From: Pseudomonas oryzihabitans NBRC 102199
GTDB lineage: Bacteria > Pseudomonadota > Gammaproteobacteria > Pseudomonadales > Pseudomonadaceae
Reading direction: 5' to 3'
Assembly (NCBI RefSeq): GCF_000730625.1
Contig: NZ_BBIT01000005.1
Location: 682,001-746,000, forward strand
DNA length: 64,000 nucleotides
In this document: in pieces, positions 16,995 through 27,097 of the stretch
Position numbering within the stretch: the stretch's first letter is position 1
Layout of the letters: each line of letters starts with the position of its first letter
Made by a program: the position numbers and the translations under genes
The notes under the pieces: generated by a model
The model's database searches: none
Seen by the model: only the letters and a program-made list of their open reading frames with translations
What the model was told of the DNA's origin: nothing

Positions 16995-18932
16995 ATGACA
17001 TCTTTCCTCAGGCAACGCCTGCCGCTGGCCATCGCCCTGGCCACGGCGCTCGCGGCAACCGCCCAGGCGGCTCCCAATCCCTACAGTGGCTTCACCGTGT
17101 TCGGCGACAGTCTGCTCGATGCCGGGCAATTTCCCGATACCGAGGTCACGGGCGCCAGCCTCAGATTCACCAACCGCGTCGGTCCCGGCTACAGCCAGGC
17201 CAGCGGCGCGGTGACCGGACCGGTGTCCTCGATCCTGCTCGGCCAGCAACTGGGCTTCGATGTCCGTACCCTGGACGCCTCGACCTCGCTGATCAATCAG
17301 CGGATCGGCCTGAGCGATGGCGACAACTGGGCCACGGGTGGCTACACCACGGCGCAGATCCGCGATTCCATCACCGCGCGCAACGGCTCGGTGGTGGCGG
17401 TGGGTGGCCTGACCCTGCGCAGCCGTGACGGCTACCTGCCCGGCCTCGCCAGCCAGGGACTGAGCCTGGATCCCAACACCCTGTTCTATATCAGCGGCGG
17501 GGGTAACGACTTCCTCCAGGGACTGGTCACCTCGCCGGCCACCGCAGCGGCCGCGGCCAATCGCCTGGGTGACGGCGTGGCTGCGCTGCAGCAGGCCGGC
17601 GCCCGCTATATGGTGGTCTGGCTGCTGCCCGACATCGGTCAGACCCCGGCCCTGGCCGGTTCGCCGCAACAGGCGGCCAGCTCGGCCCTGAGTCGGGTCT
17701 ACAACCAGGCGCTGGTGGCGCGCCTGGCCGGCATCGACGCCGAGATTATCGGCCTCAACGTGCCCCAGCTGCTGGCCGAGGTGGTGGCCGAACCGGGCCG
17801 CTATGGCCTGGCCAGCGGGCAGAATCTGACCGGCACCTGCTTCAGTGGCGACAGCTGCACCCGCAACCCCACCTATGGCCTGGGCGCGGCGGCGGCCGAT
17901 CCCAGCCAGCTGCTGTTCAACGATCGCGTCCACCCGACCATCACCGGCCAGCGGCTGATCGCCGACTACGCCTATTCGCTGCTGGCGGCGCCCTGGGAGG
18001 TCACGCTGCTGCCGGAGATGGCCCAGTCCACGCTCAGGGCGCACCAGGACGGCCTGCATCAGCGCTGGCTGGGCGACTGGCATGCCTGGCAGCCGGTGGG
18101 GCGCTGGCAGGGCTATGTGGATACCAGCGCGCGGCGCCTGGACGTCGACGACCAGCGCAGCACCGCCGGCGGCGATGGCAACGGCTACAGCCTGGACCTG
18201 GGTGGCAACTATCGGCTCAGCGAGGAATGGCGCCTCGGCGTGGCCGCCGGTGTCGCGCGCCAGCGCCTGGAGCCCGGCGCGGCCGATTCCAGCTATCGCC
18301 TCAACAGCTATCTGCTTAGCGCCTTCGCCCAGTACCAGGGCGAGCGCCTCTGGGGCGATCTCACCGCCACCGGTGGCCGGCTGGACTATGACGACCTGAG
18401 CCGCCGTTTCGCCCTCGGCCCGACCACCCGCAGCGAGCAGGGCGACACCGACGGCGATCTGCGCGCCCTCTCGGCGCGGCTGGGCTACGACCTGGCGGCG
18501 GCCGGCAGTCCCTGGCACCTGAGTCCCTATCTCAGCGCCGACTATGCCCGCGTCCAGGTGGATGGCTATCGCGAGCGCGGCAACGACGCCACGGCGCTGG
18601 AGTTCGACGACCAGTCGAGCACCTCGCGGCGGCTGGGGCTGGGTCTGCAGGGGCGCTGGCAGCTCGCCCCGTCCACGGCGCTGTTCGCCGACCTGGGTCG
18701 CGAGCGGGAATTCGCCGATGGCACCCGCGACGTGACCATGCGCCTGAACAGCGTGCCAGGTCTGGACTACACCCTGGACGGCTACCAGCCCGACAGCGAC
18801 CGCACCCGACTGAGCCTGGGCGTGGTCCAGCGGCTGACCCCGGAACTGACCCTGCGCGGTGGCTACAGCTATGCCGGCGCGGGCGATAGCCATCAGCAGG
18901 GCGTGGGCCTGGGCCTGTCACTGGACTTCTAA
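16995..18932 (+). CDS. estP: GDSL-type autotransporter esterase
   Basis: A 645-residue type Va autotransporter. AAGGA lies 7 nt before the ATG. A signal peptide (about 1-25, ending ATAQAA) precedes the GDSL hydrolase passenger: nucleophile in TVFGDSLLDAG, block III GGGNDF, catalytic Asp/His in FNDRVHPT. From about residue 350 a C-terminal beta-barrel follows, ending in the aromatic signature LGLSLDF for Bam insertion. Length equals that of P. aeruginosa EstA, an outer-membrane esterase needed for rhamnolipid production and motility. No protease site is obvious, consistent with a surface-anchored passenger. Confidence 0.93.
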   Translation: MTSFLRQRLPLAIALATALAATAQAAPNPYSGFTVFGDSLLDAGQFPDTEVTGASLRFTNRVGPGYSQASGAVTGPVSSILLGQQLGFDVRTLDASTSLINQRIGLSDGDNWATGGYTTAQIRDSITARNGSVVAVGGLTLRSRDGYLPGLASQGLSLDPNTLFYISGGGNDFLQGLVTSPATAAAAANRLGDGVAALQQAGARYMVVWLLPDIGQTPALAGSPQQAASSALSRVYNQALVARLAGIDAEIIGLNVPQLLAEVVAEPGRYGLASGQNLTGTCFSGDSCTRNPTYGLGAAAADPSQLLFNDRVHPTITGQRLIADYAYSLLAAPWEVTLLPEMAQSTLRAHQDGLHQRWLGDWHAWQPVGRWQGYVDTSARRLDVDDQRSTAGGDGNGYSLDLGGNYRLSEEWRLGVAAGVARQRLEPGAADSSYRLNSYLLSAFAQYQGERLWGDLTATGGRLDYDDLSRRFALGPTTRSEQGDTDGDLRALSARLGYDLAAAGSPWHLSPYLSADYARVQVDGYRERGNDATALEFDDQSSTSRRLGLGLQGRWQLAPSTALFADLGREREFADGTRDVTMRLNSVPGLDYTLDGYQPDSDRTRLSLGVVQRLTPELTLRGGYSYAGAGDSHQQGVGLGLSLDF

Positions 18933-18951
18933 CCGCCGCGCTGCGGGCAAG

Positions 18952-18976
18952 GCCCGCTGACAGGCTGTCAGCGGGC
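18952..18976. terminator. Palindrome between convergent estP and the GGDEF-EAL gene
   Basis: GCCCGCTGACA / TGTCAGCGGGC is a perfect 11-bp stem with a 3-nt loop. No T tract follows on either strand, so it may be a weak or factor-assisted terminator or a REP-like element. Confidence 0.5.
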
Positions 18977-18983
18977 GTCGTGG

Positions 18984-21308
18984 CTAGACCCGGCTGGGAT
19001 CGCCCAGGCGCTGGCGCTGCCAGTCGCGCAACTCGTCCAGACGGCGCGGCGGGCAGACCAGAAAGCCCTGCAGAAGATCGCAACCGGCCTGTTGCAGGCA
19101 GAGCTGCTTGAGTTCGGTGTCCACGCCCTCGGCGATCACCTGGGCGTCGCGGGCATGGCAGAAGGCGATGAGCGCATCCAGGCTGGCCTGGTTGCCGGGC
19201 TGGCTGAGGCGCTCGACGATGAGCCGGTCGAACTTGATGGTATCGGCGGGATAGTCGGTGACCTGCTGGATCGAGGTGTAGCCGACGCCGAAATCGTCGA
19301 TGGCCACGCGAAAGCCCTCGGCGCGCAATTCATGCAGCAGCCCCAGGGTCCGCTCGTTCAGCTCGGCGGCGAAGGTCTCGGTGAATTCCAGTTCCAGACG
19401 GGCCGGATCGACACGGTGGTGGCGGACCCGCTCGCGCAGATAGGGCACGATGTCGGCCTGATCCAGTTGCGCCGACGACAGGTTGATGGACAGCACCAGG
19501 TCGCTGCCCAGCACCTCCTGCAGCGCCGGGTATTCGCGGCAGGCCTGATCCACGACCCAGCGATCGATCCAGCGAAAATGCCCCTGGCGTTCGGCGATGG
19601 GGATGAATTCCGCCGGTGATACCGGGCCGAGGCGCGGCGAATTCCAGCGCAGCAGGGTTTCGGCGGAGCGCACCTGGCCGTTGCTGTCGACCGCCGGCAT
19701 GTAGACGAGATGGAATTCCTCGTCCGGGTTCATGCGCCGCAGGTGCTCGTCCAGCAGATCCTGGCGGCGCTGGCGCGCGGCCAGTTCCGGGGTGAAGTGC
19801 ACCAGGCGGTTGCCGCCTTCGTTCTTGGCCCGGTTCAGGGCCAAGTCGGCCTGGGCCAGCAGGTCGGCCAGGTCCAGCGGGGCCTCGGGGGTCGCCAGGC
19901 CGATACTCAGGGTCACCGCATAGCGCCGCTCGCCAACCAGGGTGCCGTTGTCGTGGTTCTGCTGCAGCTGCTGGCCCAGGGCGAGGGCGTCGGTCGCCGC
20001 CGCCGGGCCGCGCAGCAGGATGGCGAATTCATCGCCCGCCAGGCGCGTGAACACCAGCTCGTTGCCCGCCTGATAGGCTTCCAGCTGCTGCTGGGTCTGC
20101 CGGGCCACGGCCTGCAGCAGCTCATCGCCCACTTCGTGGCCGAATCTGTCGTTCACCGACTTGAAGTGATCGAGGCCGAAATAGAGCAGGGCGATATGGC
20201 GGCCGTCCGGCTTGCCCGCCAGCCAGGATTCACCCATGAGCTGGAAGTAGCGACGATTGCCGATCTGGGTGAGGACGTCGGTGCGCAGGGCCGTGCGCAA
20301 CTGCGCCAGGATGGCCAGGTTGTTGTCGTGCAGGCGCTTCATGTTGGCGCCCAGATGGCCGATCTCGCCGGGTTCGTCGCCGGTTTCGAGGGCCTGGCGC
20401 TGGCCTTCCAGCACCTCGGTGAGCTGACTGTCCAGCCGCGCGATGGGCCGGGTGATATAGCGGCGGATCAGCAGGATCAGGACCAGGATGCAGGCCAGGG
20501 TCACCAGCAGGCCGCCGCTGAAGTAGGCGATCGCCAGACGGCGCAATTCCCGGTCCAGGTGCCCCGGATTCGGGGTCAGGCGTACATAGAGATCGGGCGA
20601 CAGGCGCTCGACGGCGGTGAAATCGCTGGTGCGGACGGGCAGCGTCCGGCTGAATTCCAGGGGCGCACCATAGCTCTGCTCGAGGGTACGGCGCATGGCC
20701 TCCATCCGGTCCGGGCTGACCGCCAGTTGCAGCGTCATCGCCAGCCCGCGCTGACCCGGCAGGGGCGGTCCGGCGGTGCTCGGCAGCAGTGAAGTGGTCG
20801 CCACCAGCAGTGATCGCCCCTGTTCGTCGAGTAGATAGTCGCGCCGCTCCAGCGGACCGCTCGGCTCCTGGGCCAGGCGTTCGAGCAGTTGTCGCTGGGC
20901 AGCGCTTAGTTGGGCGAAGGGATCGCCACTGCGTTCGTAGTAGTAGGCCAGGCTGAGGTCGGGGCGGGCGATGGCCAGGGAGATATGGCTGGGCGCATCG
21001 TCGCCGGCCAGCTGGCGCACCGCCAGTTGCAGCTGGGTACCCAGGGCTTCGTTGCGATAGGGCACCTCGGTCTGCCGCAGGAAGTTGCCCAGGGCGGCGC
21101 TGTTGGACAGGGCATAGAGCAGGTTGCGGCTGAAGTGGTCGTACTCGCGATAGGTGGTTTCCAGCGCCGCCAGGTCATGGTTGACCCGCGAGCGTTCGAG
21201 GCCGATCACCGCTTCGCGCTGGACCGTGTAGCCCAGGCCCACCAGGGTCAGGCTGCAGAGCAGGGCGACCGGCAGGATCAGCAGCAGGGCGCGTCTATTG
21301 AGCGTCAT
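18984..21308 (-). CDS. Membrane GGDEF-EAL cyclic-di-GMP enzyme, MbaA-like
   Basis: A 774-residue inner-membrane protein. Membrane segment 1 is at about 7-28, a periplasmic sensor at about 30-258, membrane segment 2 at about 260-282, a HAMP at about 283-335, GGDEF at about 340-500 and EAL at about 515-765. The GGDEF signature is AGDEF (424-428), usually compatible with activity. The EAL signature is ETL (550-552), while INLSS, LELEFTE, IDDFGVGYTS and VIAEGVDTE are kept, so phosphodiesterase activity is plausible. The gene overlaps by 14 bp the PotD-like gene upstream, suggesting that the binding protein regulates it, as NspS does MbaA in Vibrio. The net activity cannot be told from sequence. 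Confidence 0.88.
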   Translation of the reverse strand: MTLNRRALLLILPVALLCSLTLVGLGYTVQREAVIGLERSRVNHDLAALETTYREYDHFSRNLLYALSNSAALGNFLRQTEVPYRNEALGTQLQLAVRQLAGDDAPSHISLAIARPDLSLAYYYERSGDPFAQLSAAQRQLLERLAQEPSGPLERRDYLLDEQGRSLLVATTSLLPSTAGPPLPGQRGLAMTLQLAVSPDRMEAMRRTLEQSYGAPLEFSRTLPVRTSDFTAVERLSPDLYVRLTPNPGHLDRELRRLAIAYFSGGLLVTLACILVLILLIRRYITRPIARLDSQLTEVLEGQRQALETGDEPGEIGHLGANMKRLHDNNLAILAQLRTALRTDVLTQIGNRRYFQLMGESWLAGKPDGRHIALLYFGLDHFKSVNDRFGHEVGDELLQAVARQTQQQLEAYQAGNELVFTRLAGDEFAILLRGPAAATDALALGQQLQQNHDNGTLVGERRYAVTLSIGLATPEAPLDLADLLAQADLALNRAKNEGGNRLVHFTPELAARQRRQDLLDEHLRRMNPDEEFHLVYMPAVDSNGQVRSAETLLRWNSPRLGPVSPAEFIPIAERQGHFRWIDRWVVDQACREYPALQEVLGSDLVLSINLSSAQLDQADIVPYLRERVRHHRVDPARLELEFTETFAAELNERTLGLLHELRAEGFRVAIDDFGVGYTSIQQVTDYPADTIKFDRLIVERLSQPGNQASLDALIAFCHARDAQVIAEGVDTELKQLCLQQAGCDLLQGFLVCPPRRLDELRDWQRQRLGDPSRV

Positions 21309-22344
21309 GGCGACCTACTAGAGCACTGCCGATGCGTTGCCGGGTCTGGAAGGTGTCGGGCGGACCTTCGCGAAAGACCTGGCTGCGGGCGAGTACCTCA
21401 TCGGGGGGAAACAGGCTGGGATCCTGACGCAGGTCTGCCGACAGCAGCCGCAGGGCGCCGGCATTGGGGGTTGCCAGGTGCAGGTCCTCGGTCGCCAGCA
21501 CGGCATTGCGCGGTTCGTTGAGGAAATCGATGAAGCGCCAGGCGGAGGCCTGGTGCCGGGAGCTGCTGAGCAGGGCCACGCAGTCCACCCACAGCAGGCT
21601 GCCCTCGCGCGGCGTGACGAAGCGCCAGGGCTGCCCGGGCGTCGCGGCATTGAGCAGGTGCTGGTCGCCGCTATAGCCCAGCGCCAGCTCGATGCGATCG
21701 CTGTAGGCCGGATTGTGCAGGGCGCTGACCACATACTGATAGGTCAGCACCGCCGGGGCCTGGGCCTTGAGCAGCGCGAAGCTGCGTCTGAGCAACTCGG
21801 GGTCGTCGCTGTTGATGGCGGCGCCGAGGGTGATCAGAGGCGCCACCAGGAGGTCGTCGTGGTCTTCGAGCATGGCGATATGACCGTGCACGGCCGGCTC
21901 CGGCTGCAGCAGCGGCTGCCAGGACGAGGGCGCCTGGGCCAGGCGATCGCTGCGGTAGAGCAGGCCCAGGGTGCCCCAGACGTAGGGCACGGCATAGTCG
22001 CCGCAACTCTGGCGCCAGCGCGGATCGAGCTCGCTCAAATGAGGCAGGCGCTGGGGATCGATGCGCATCAGCAGGCCGTCCTGGCCGAGGCGGGTGGCGC
22101 TAACCTCGTTGATCACCACCAGGTCGAGATCGGCATCGCCGCGTGCCAGGGTGGCATCGCGCACGTCGCTACTGTCGAAATGGATTTCCTGCACGGGCGA
22201 ATGAGCCTTGGCCCAGCGCTGCAATAGGGTGTCGCTGAAATAGCCTTCCCAGGTATAGAGCCGCAAGGGCTCGGCAGCCGCCACGGGTGACGCGGGCAGC
22301 CCGGTGAGCACCAGGCTGCAGACAAGGGGGAGGCAGTAGCGCAT
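21295..22344 (-). CDS. PotD-like periplasmic polyamine-binding protein, NspS-like
   Basis: A 349-residue periplasmic solute-binding protein. It has a signal peptide (1-23, ending SPVAAA) and then the PotD-type opening LRLYTWEGYFSD. The family phrases VPYVWGTLGLLYR, ALGYSGD and FIDFLNEP are present. PotD proteins bind spermidine or putrescine, but no permease or ATPase gene is adjacent. Instead its 3' end overlaps the membrane GGDEF-EAL gene, the architecture of Vibrio nspS-mbaA, where the protein is a sensor subunit and not a transporter. Ligand identity is unknown. It is first in the two-gene operon. Confidence 0.85.
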   Translation of the reverse strand: MRYCLPLVCSLVLTGLPASPVAAAEPLRLYTWEGYFSDTLLQRWAKAHSPVQEIHFDSSDVRDATLARGDADLDLVVINEVSATRLGQDGLLMRIDPQRLPHLSELDPRWRQSCGDYAVPYVWGTLGLLYRSDRLAQAPSSWQPLLQPEPAVHGHIAMLEDHDDLLVAPLITLGAAINSDDPELLRRSFALLKAQAPAVLTYQYVVSALHNPAYSDRIELALGYSGDQHLLNAATPGQPWRFVTPREGSLLWVDCVALLSSSRHQASAWRFIDFLNEPRNAVLATEDLHLATPNAGALRLLSADLRQDPSLFPPDEVLARSQVFREGPPDTFQTRQRIGSALVGRHDAQ

Positions 22345-22498
22345 GCGGACGACTCGGCGGCAAGGACTGACTTAACTAGGAGGGGCCGCAAGGCCCTGAC
22401 GTTCACCCCGCGAACGTCGGGGCTCTTGCCAGTCTAGGAGTCATCCGCGTATTCGCCAGCCGCGGGCGCCGTCTATTGCACGCGCTGAGTTCTGACCT

Positions 22499-23128
22499 TC
22501 AGTTCTGCAGCGGCGCCACCCCGGCGCGCTGATGGGCGCGGGTCCAGGGATTCTGCTCGTCGGCGAATTTCACCGCCAGACGCTCCAGCACCCGTTGCGT
22601 GGGCGCATTGGTGCCATGCAGCAACAGCAGGGGCAACAGCAGCAGGCTGGCGCCCAGCGCGGCCTGACGCGGCTTGAGATTGACCTCCTGGCCCCGCAGC
22701 AGCCACAGCAGGCTGCCGCTGGCGGCGTAGCCGATGGGCAGGCCGGTAACCACTTCCGAGATCGAGTGATAGCCCAGCACCACCCGCGAGACGGCGATGA
22801 GCAGGGCGCACAGCGCGCCCAGGGCGGCCGCGGTCAGCCGCAGCGACGGCCGCGCCCGGCTGGCCAGCAGCCAGCCGAGGACCGGCAGCACGCTGCCCAC
22901 CAGCATGGAGTGACCGCTGAAGCCGGTGAAGTCCAGGCGCGGAATGCCCAGGCCCCAGCCAAAGAAGGCGATCTTCGACAGGGCCACGCTGAGACTGGCC
23001 GCACCAAACAGCAGCAGCCAGAGCAGTGCCGCCCGCGCCGACAGACCGGCCAGCAGCCAGAGCGCGATCAGCACGGCGCAGGGAAGCATCACCGAGGAAT
23101 CGCCGAAGTTGGTGATGAACAGCCACAT
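22499..23128 (-). CDS. PAP2-family membrane phosphatase
   Basis: A 209-residue integral membrane protein with about six hydrophobic segments, starting at ATG 23128 (MWLFITNFGDSSV). It carries the three PAP2 motifs in order: a variant first motif KIAFFGWGLGIPR, SGHSM and SRVVLGYHSISEV, giving the catalytic histidines. PAP2 enzymes dephosphorylate lipid phosphates such as undecaprenyl-PP or phosphatidate; the substrate here cannot be named. It lies downstream of metK on the same strand but beyond the metK terminator, so it probably has its own promoter; CAGGAG sits 11 nt before the ATG. Confidence 0.85.
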   Translation of the reverse strand: MWLFITNFGDSSVMLPCAVLIALWLLAGLSARAALLWLLLFGAASLSVALSKIAFFGWGLGIPRLDFTGFSGHSMLVGSVLPVLGWLLASRARPSLRLTAAALGALCALLIAVSRVVLGYHSISEVVTGLPIGYAASGSLLWLLRGQEVNLKPRQAALGASLLLLPLLLLHGTNAPTQRVLERLAVKFADEQNPWTRAHQRAGVAPLQN

Positions 23129-23249
23129 GGATAAGCACACTCCTGGAGAAGACGAGGCATTCTGACCACCGCACGCCCAGAGGTTGCATCGCCCGTGCCA
23201 GCCTGTGGACTGGTGCAAGAAAGCGCTGGGACCCCGGTTGCAGACCCAG

Positions 23250-23281
23250 AAAAAAGCCCCGGCACCGGAGGTGGCGGGGCT
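23250..23281 (-). terminator. Intrinsic terminator of metK
   Basis: Stem AGCCCCG / CGGGGCT with a roughly 12-nt loop and six T residues on the minus strand, about 18 bp after the metK stop codon. Confidence 0.85.
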
Positions 23282-23298
23282 GTCTGCCGGGAGGCGTC

Positions 23299-24489
<1,191 letters not shown>

Positions 24490-24605
24490 CGAATGGTTCC
24501 TAAATTACCAAGGGGTAGGGGCCCGCAGGCCGGTCGAGACAGCAGTTTCCTTGCTGGACATGACGCCCTTGAGCGTCGGGTCCGCCCGCCACTGGCCGGT
24601 TGGCC

Positions 24606-25604
24606 TCATGACGGGGTGTTTCCCTGATCCGGGCGCGCGAACTGGCGCACCTGGATCTGAAAGCCGTTGCGCAGGCCGAGGTAGAGGCTTTCGCCCGCCT
24701 GCAGGCCGGCGGCCTGGGCCCAGCGCGCCAGTTCGTCCTGGTCGAAGCCGAGCCAGAGATCGCCACAGGCCGCGCGCGCCCAGGTCTGGTCGTGGGGGCA
24801 GAGGTCGGTGATCACCAGACTGCCGCCCGGCGCCACGCGCCGCGCCAGCTGCTGCAGCGCCTCCGCCGGCGCGGCGAGGTGGTGCAGGACCATGTTGAGG
24901 ACCACGCAGTCGGCCGCTGGCAGCGGCTCGGCGAGGGCGTCGGCCAGTTGCAGTTCGACATGGGCGAGGCCATCGCGCTGGCAGCGCTGGCGCGCCAGTT
25001 CGAGCATGGCCGGGCTGTTGTCCACCGCCACCACCCGGGCGAAACGCCGCGCCAGGTCCGGCAGGAAGGCGCCGTCGCCCGGGCCCACCTCCAGGGCACA
25101 GCCGCGCGGATCCAGGGCCAGGGCGTCCAGCAGGCTGAGCAGGCCGTCGCGATACTGCGGCAGGCTGGCGATCAGGTCCTGCTGGGCCTGGAATTTTTCC
25201 GCCACCCGGGCGAAGAAGTCGCGACTCACCGCCGCGCGCTGGGCATGCACCTCAGTGATCCGCGTCTGCACGGCGCTGGGCAGGTCCAGGGCGTCCACCT
25301 CTTCGAGCAGGGCGGCGTGCAGGGCGCCCCCCAGGCTGCCGGGGCGGGGCAGGGCGCGGCGATAGAAGATGGCGTTGCCCTCGCGGCGGGTGGCCACCAG
25401 TTGCGCCTGGGCCAGCACCTTGAGGTGGTGGCTGATGCCGGACTGGCCGGTGGCGAAGATCTGCGCCAGTTCCAGCACGCCGAAGGAGGCGCTGTGCAGG
25501 GCGCGCAGAACGTTCAGGCGCAGGGGATCGCCGCCGGCCTTGCACAGGGCGGCGAGGGTATCTCCTGGTTCTTGGCCGAGCGCCGGCACGCGGAGCGGAT
25601 TCAT
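24606..25604 (-). CDS. ArsR-family regulator fused to a SAM-dependent methyltransferase domain, SahR-like
   Basis: A 332-residue fusion protein. Residues about 15-100 are a winged helix of ArsR type (LRLNVLRALHSASFGVLELAQIFATGQSGISHHLKVL). A class I methyltransferase fold follows at about 140-300, with motif I ALEVGPGDGAFLPDLA, acidic loop VVAVDNS and motif IV VLNMVLHHL. It has no ArsR metal-binding cysteines. Proteins with this architecture (SahR) are known to sense S-adenosylhomocysteine and repress SAM-cycle genes. The position just upstream of metK and a perfect palindrome 45 bp before its start fit autoregulation. The substrate-binding pocket may be a sensor only. Confidence 0.85.
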   Translation of the reverse strand: MNPLRVPALGQEPGDTLAALCKAGGDPLRLNVLRALHSASFGVLELAQIFATGQSGISHHLKVLAQAQLVATRREGNAIFYRRALPRPGSLGGALHAALLEEVDALDLPSAVQTRITEVHAQRAAVSRDFFARVAEKFQAQQDLIASLPQYRDGLLSLLDALALDPRGCALEVGPGDGAFLPDLARRFARVVAVDNSPAMLELARQRCQRDGLAHVELQLADALAEPLPAADCVVLNMVLHHLAAPAEALQQLARRVAPGGSLVITDLCPHDQTWARAACGDLWLGFDQDELARWAQAAGLQAGESLYLGLRNGFQIQVRQFARPDQGNTPS

Positions 25605-25648
25605 GGGGCGCTAGTCTAGAGACCCATCCCGGGCCTCGCAAGAAAAGC

Positions 25649-25664
25649 ATCAAAAAGTTTTGAT
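25649..25664. promoter_or_regulatory. Putative operator of the ArsR-methyltransferase regulator
   Basis: ATCAAAAAGTTTTGAT is a perfect 7-bp dyad around AG, strikingly AT-rich for this genome. It lies 45 bp upstream of the regulator start and about 150 bp upstream of the divergent pqiA. Confidence 0.6.
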
Positions 25665-25817
25665 ACTTGTCCATGGCGGTGGGCCGCGCATACCTTCGTC
25701 GAGGAAGGTAAGATGCCGGGGCCTTTTGCTCAGCGGTCTTCGCAACGTTGCGGTAACGACCGCGAGACTCGCGCGTCCAACCTGCAGCCCTCTTCCAGGA
25801 GCGTCACCGGGTAACCC

Positions 25818-26459
25818 ATGTCCGTCCAGCCACCGTCCCCTTCCGCGCCTGCCGCCGGCACGCGCCTGGTGATCTGCGAGCACTGCGATTCGGTGCATCG
25901 CCTGGAGCCGCTCGCCGCCGGCGAGCGGGCGCACTGTCTGCGCTGTGGCGCCTTGCTCTATCGTGCCAGCCGCCTGGACATCCAGGGTCTGCTGGCGCTG
26001 GCGATCGCCGCGGCGGTGCTGTTCGTGATCGCCAATGTCGGGCCCATCCTGCAACTCAGCTTTCGCGGCCTGCACAGCGAGGCGACCCTGCTGGAATCGG
26101 TGGTCGCCATGAGTCGCGGCTTCGCCGGCCCCATGGCGCTGGTGGTGGCCATGACCCTTTTCGTGGTGCCGCTGCTGCAGATCCTGCTGCTGCTCTGGGT
26201 GCTCGGCTTCGCCCAGCTCGGCCGCCGTGCCCCCGGCTTCGCCACGGCCATGGTCACCCTGCATTACCTGCGGCCCTGGAGCATGATCGAGGTCTTCGTG
26301 CTCGGCGCCCTGGTGGCGGTGATCAAGCTGGCCGGCCTGCTGCACGTGGTGGTGGGCCTGGGGCTGTTCGGCATGGTCGGGCTGATGGTGGTCCTCTTGA
26401 TCATCGCCAAGCGCGACCTGCACCCGCTGTGGGACGCCGTCGGGGAGCGTGAGTCTTGA
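25818..26459 (+). CDS. pqiA: PqiA-type membrane protein, first half
   Basis: A 213-residue protein with an N-terminal zinc-ribbon-like pair (CEHC near residue 21 and CLRC near 40), then four membrane segments. This is one of the two repeats that form long PqiA in E. coli; here the repeats are separate genes. PqiA works with the MCE protein PqiB and lipoprotein PqiC in lipid transport between inner and outer membranes. Its stop overlaps the TTG start of the next gene (TTGA), so translation is coupled. It is divergent from the SahR-like gene. Confidence 0.88.
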   Translation: MSVQPPSPSAPAAGTRLVICEHCDSVHRLEPLAAGERAHCLRCGALLYRASRLDIQGLLALAIAAAVLFVIANVGPILQLSFRGLHSEATLLESVVAMSRGFAGPMALVVAMTLFVVPLLQILLLLWVLGFAQLGRRAPGFATAMVTLHYLRPWSMIEVFVLGALVAVIKLAGLLHVVVGLGLFGMVGLMVVLLIIAKRDLHPLWDAVGERES

Positions 26460-27097
26460 GCGCGCCGCAGTTGCCGCCGCGCGCCGACGAACTCGGCCTG
26501 TGCCTGTGCCACGTCTGCGGCAAGGTCTGTACCGCGCCGCGCCGGCACAAGGCCGGCTGCCCGCGCTGCGGCTCGGCGCTGCACCGGCGCAAGCCCAACG
26601 TCTATGCCAAGACCTGGGCCTATCTGCTCGCCGCGCTGATCCTCTATATCCCCGCCAATACCCTGCCGGTGATGTTCACCGGTACCCTGGGCCGCGGCAC
26701 GGAAAGCACCATCCTCGAGGGGGTGATCGAATTCTGGGAGAACGGCTCCTGGGGCGTCGCCCTGGTGATCTTCATCGCCAGCGTGGCGGTGCCCTCCATC
26801 AAGTTTCTGGTGCTCGGGACCCTGCTGGTGAGTTGCCAGCGCCGCAGCGACTGGGCCACCGCCCAGCGCGCCCGGCTCTATCGCTTCGTCGAGCTGATCG
26901 GCTACTGGTCGATGCTCGACGTGATCGTGGTGGCCCTGGTCTCGGCGCTGGTGCACTTCGGTGCCCTGAGTTCGGCGGCGCCGCGCCTGGGTATCGTGTT
27001 CTTTGGTTTCGTGGTGGTGCTGACGATGCTCGCCGCGATGAGTTTCGATCCCCGCTTGATCTGGGATGCAGAGGTGAACGATGACGGACAGGCATGA
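26456..27097 (+). CDS. PqiA-type membrane protein, second half
   Basis: A 213-residue paralogue of the preceding gene with CHVC and CPRC zinc-ribbon pairs and four membrane segments, including LILYIPANTLPVMF and the conserved FWENGSWGVALVIF. The start is a TTG overlapping the previous stop; GGGGAG lies 8 nt before it, and an internal ATG would remove the first zinc-binding pair. It overlaps pqiB by 17 bp. Together the two genes equal one full-length PqiA, so both subunits are expected to be needed. Confidence 0.88.
   Translation: MSAPQLPPRADELGLCLCHVCGKVCTAPRRHKAGCPRCGSALHRRKPNVYAKTWAYLLAALILYIPANTLPVMFTGTLGRGTESTILEGVIEFWENGSWGVALVIFIASVAVPSIKFLVLGTLLVSCQRRSDWATAQRARLYRFVELIGYWSMLDVIVVALVSALVHFGALSSAAPRLGIVFFGFVVVLTMLAAMSFDPRLIWDAEVNDDGQA

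Noticed and set aside
24490-24605. SAM or SAH riboswitch before metK
   Set aside because: Only a short GACGC/GCGTC hairpin is visible; none of the conserved riboswitch core sequences was found.
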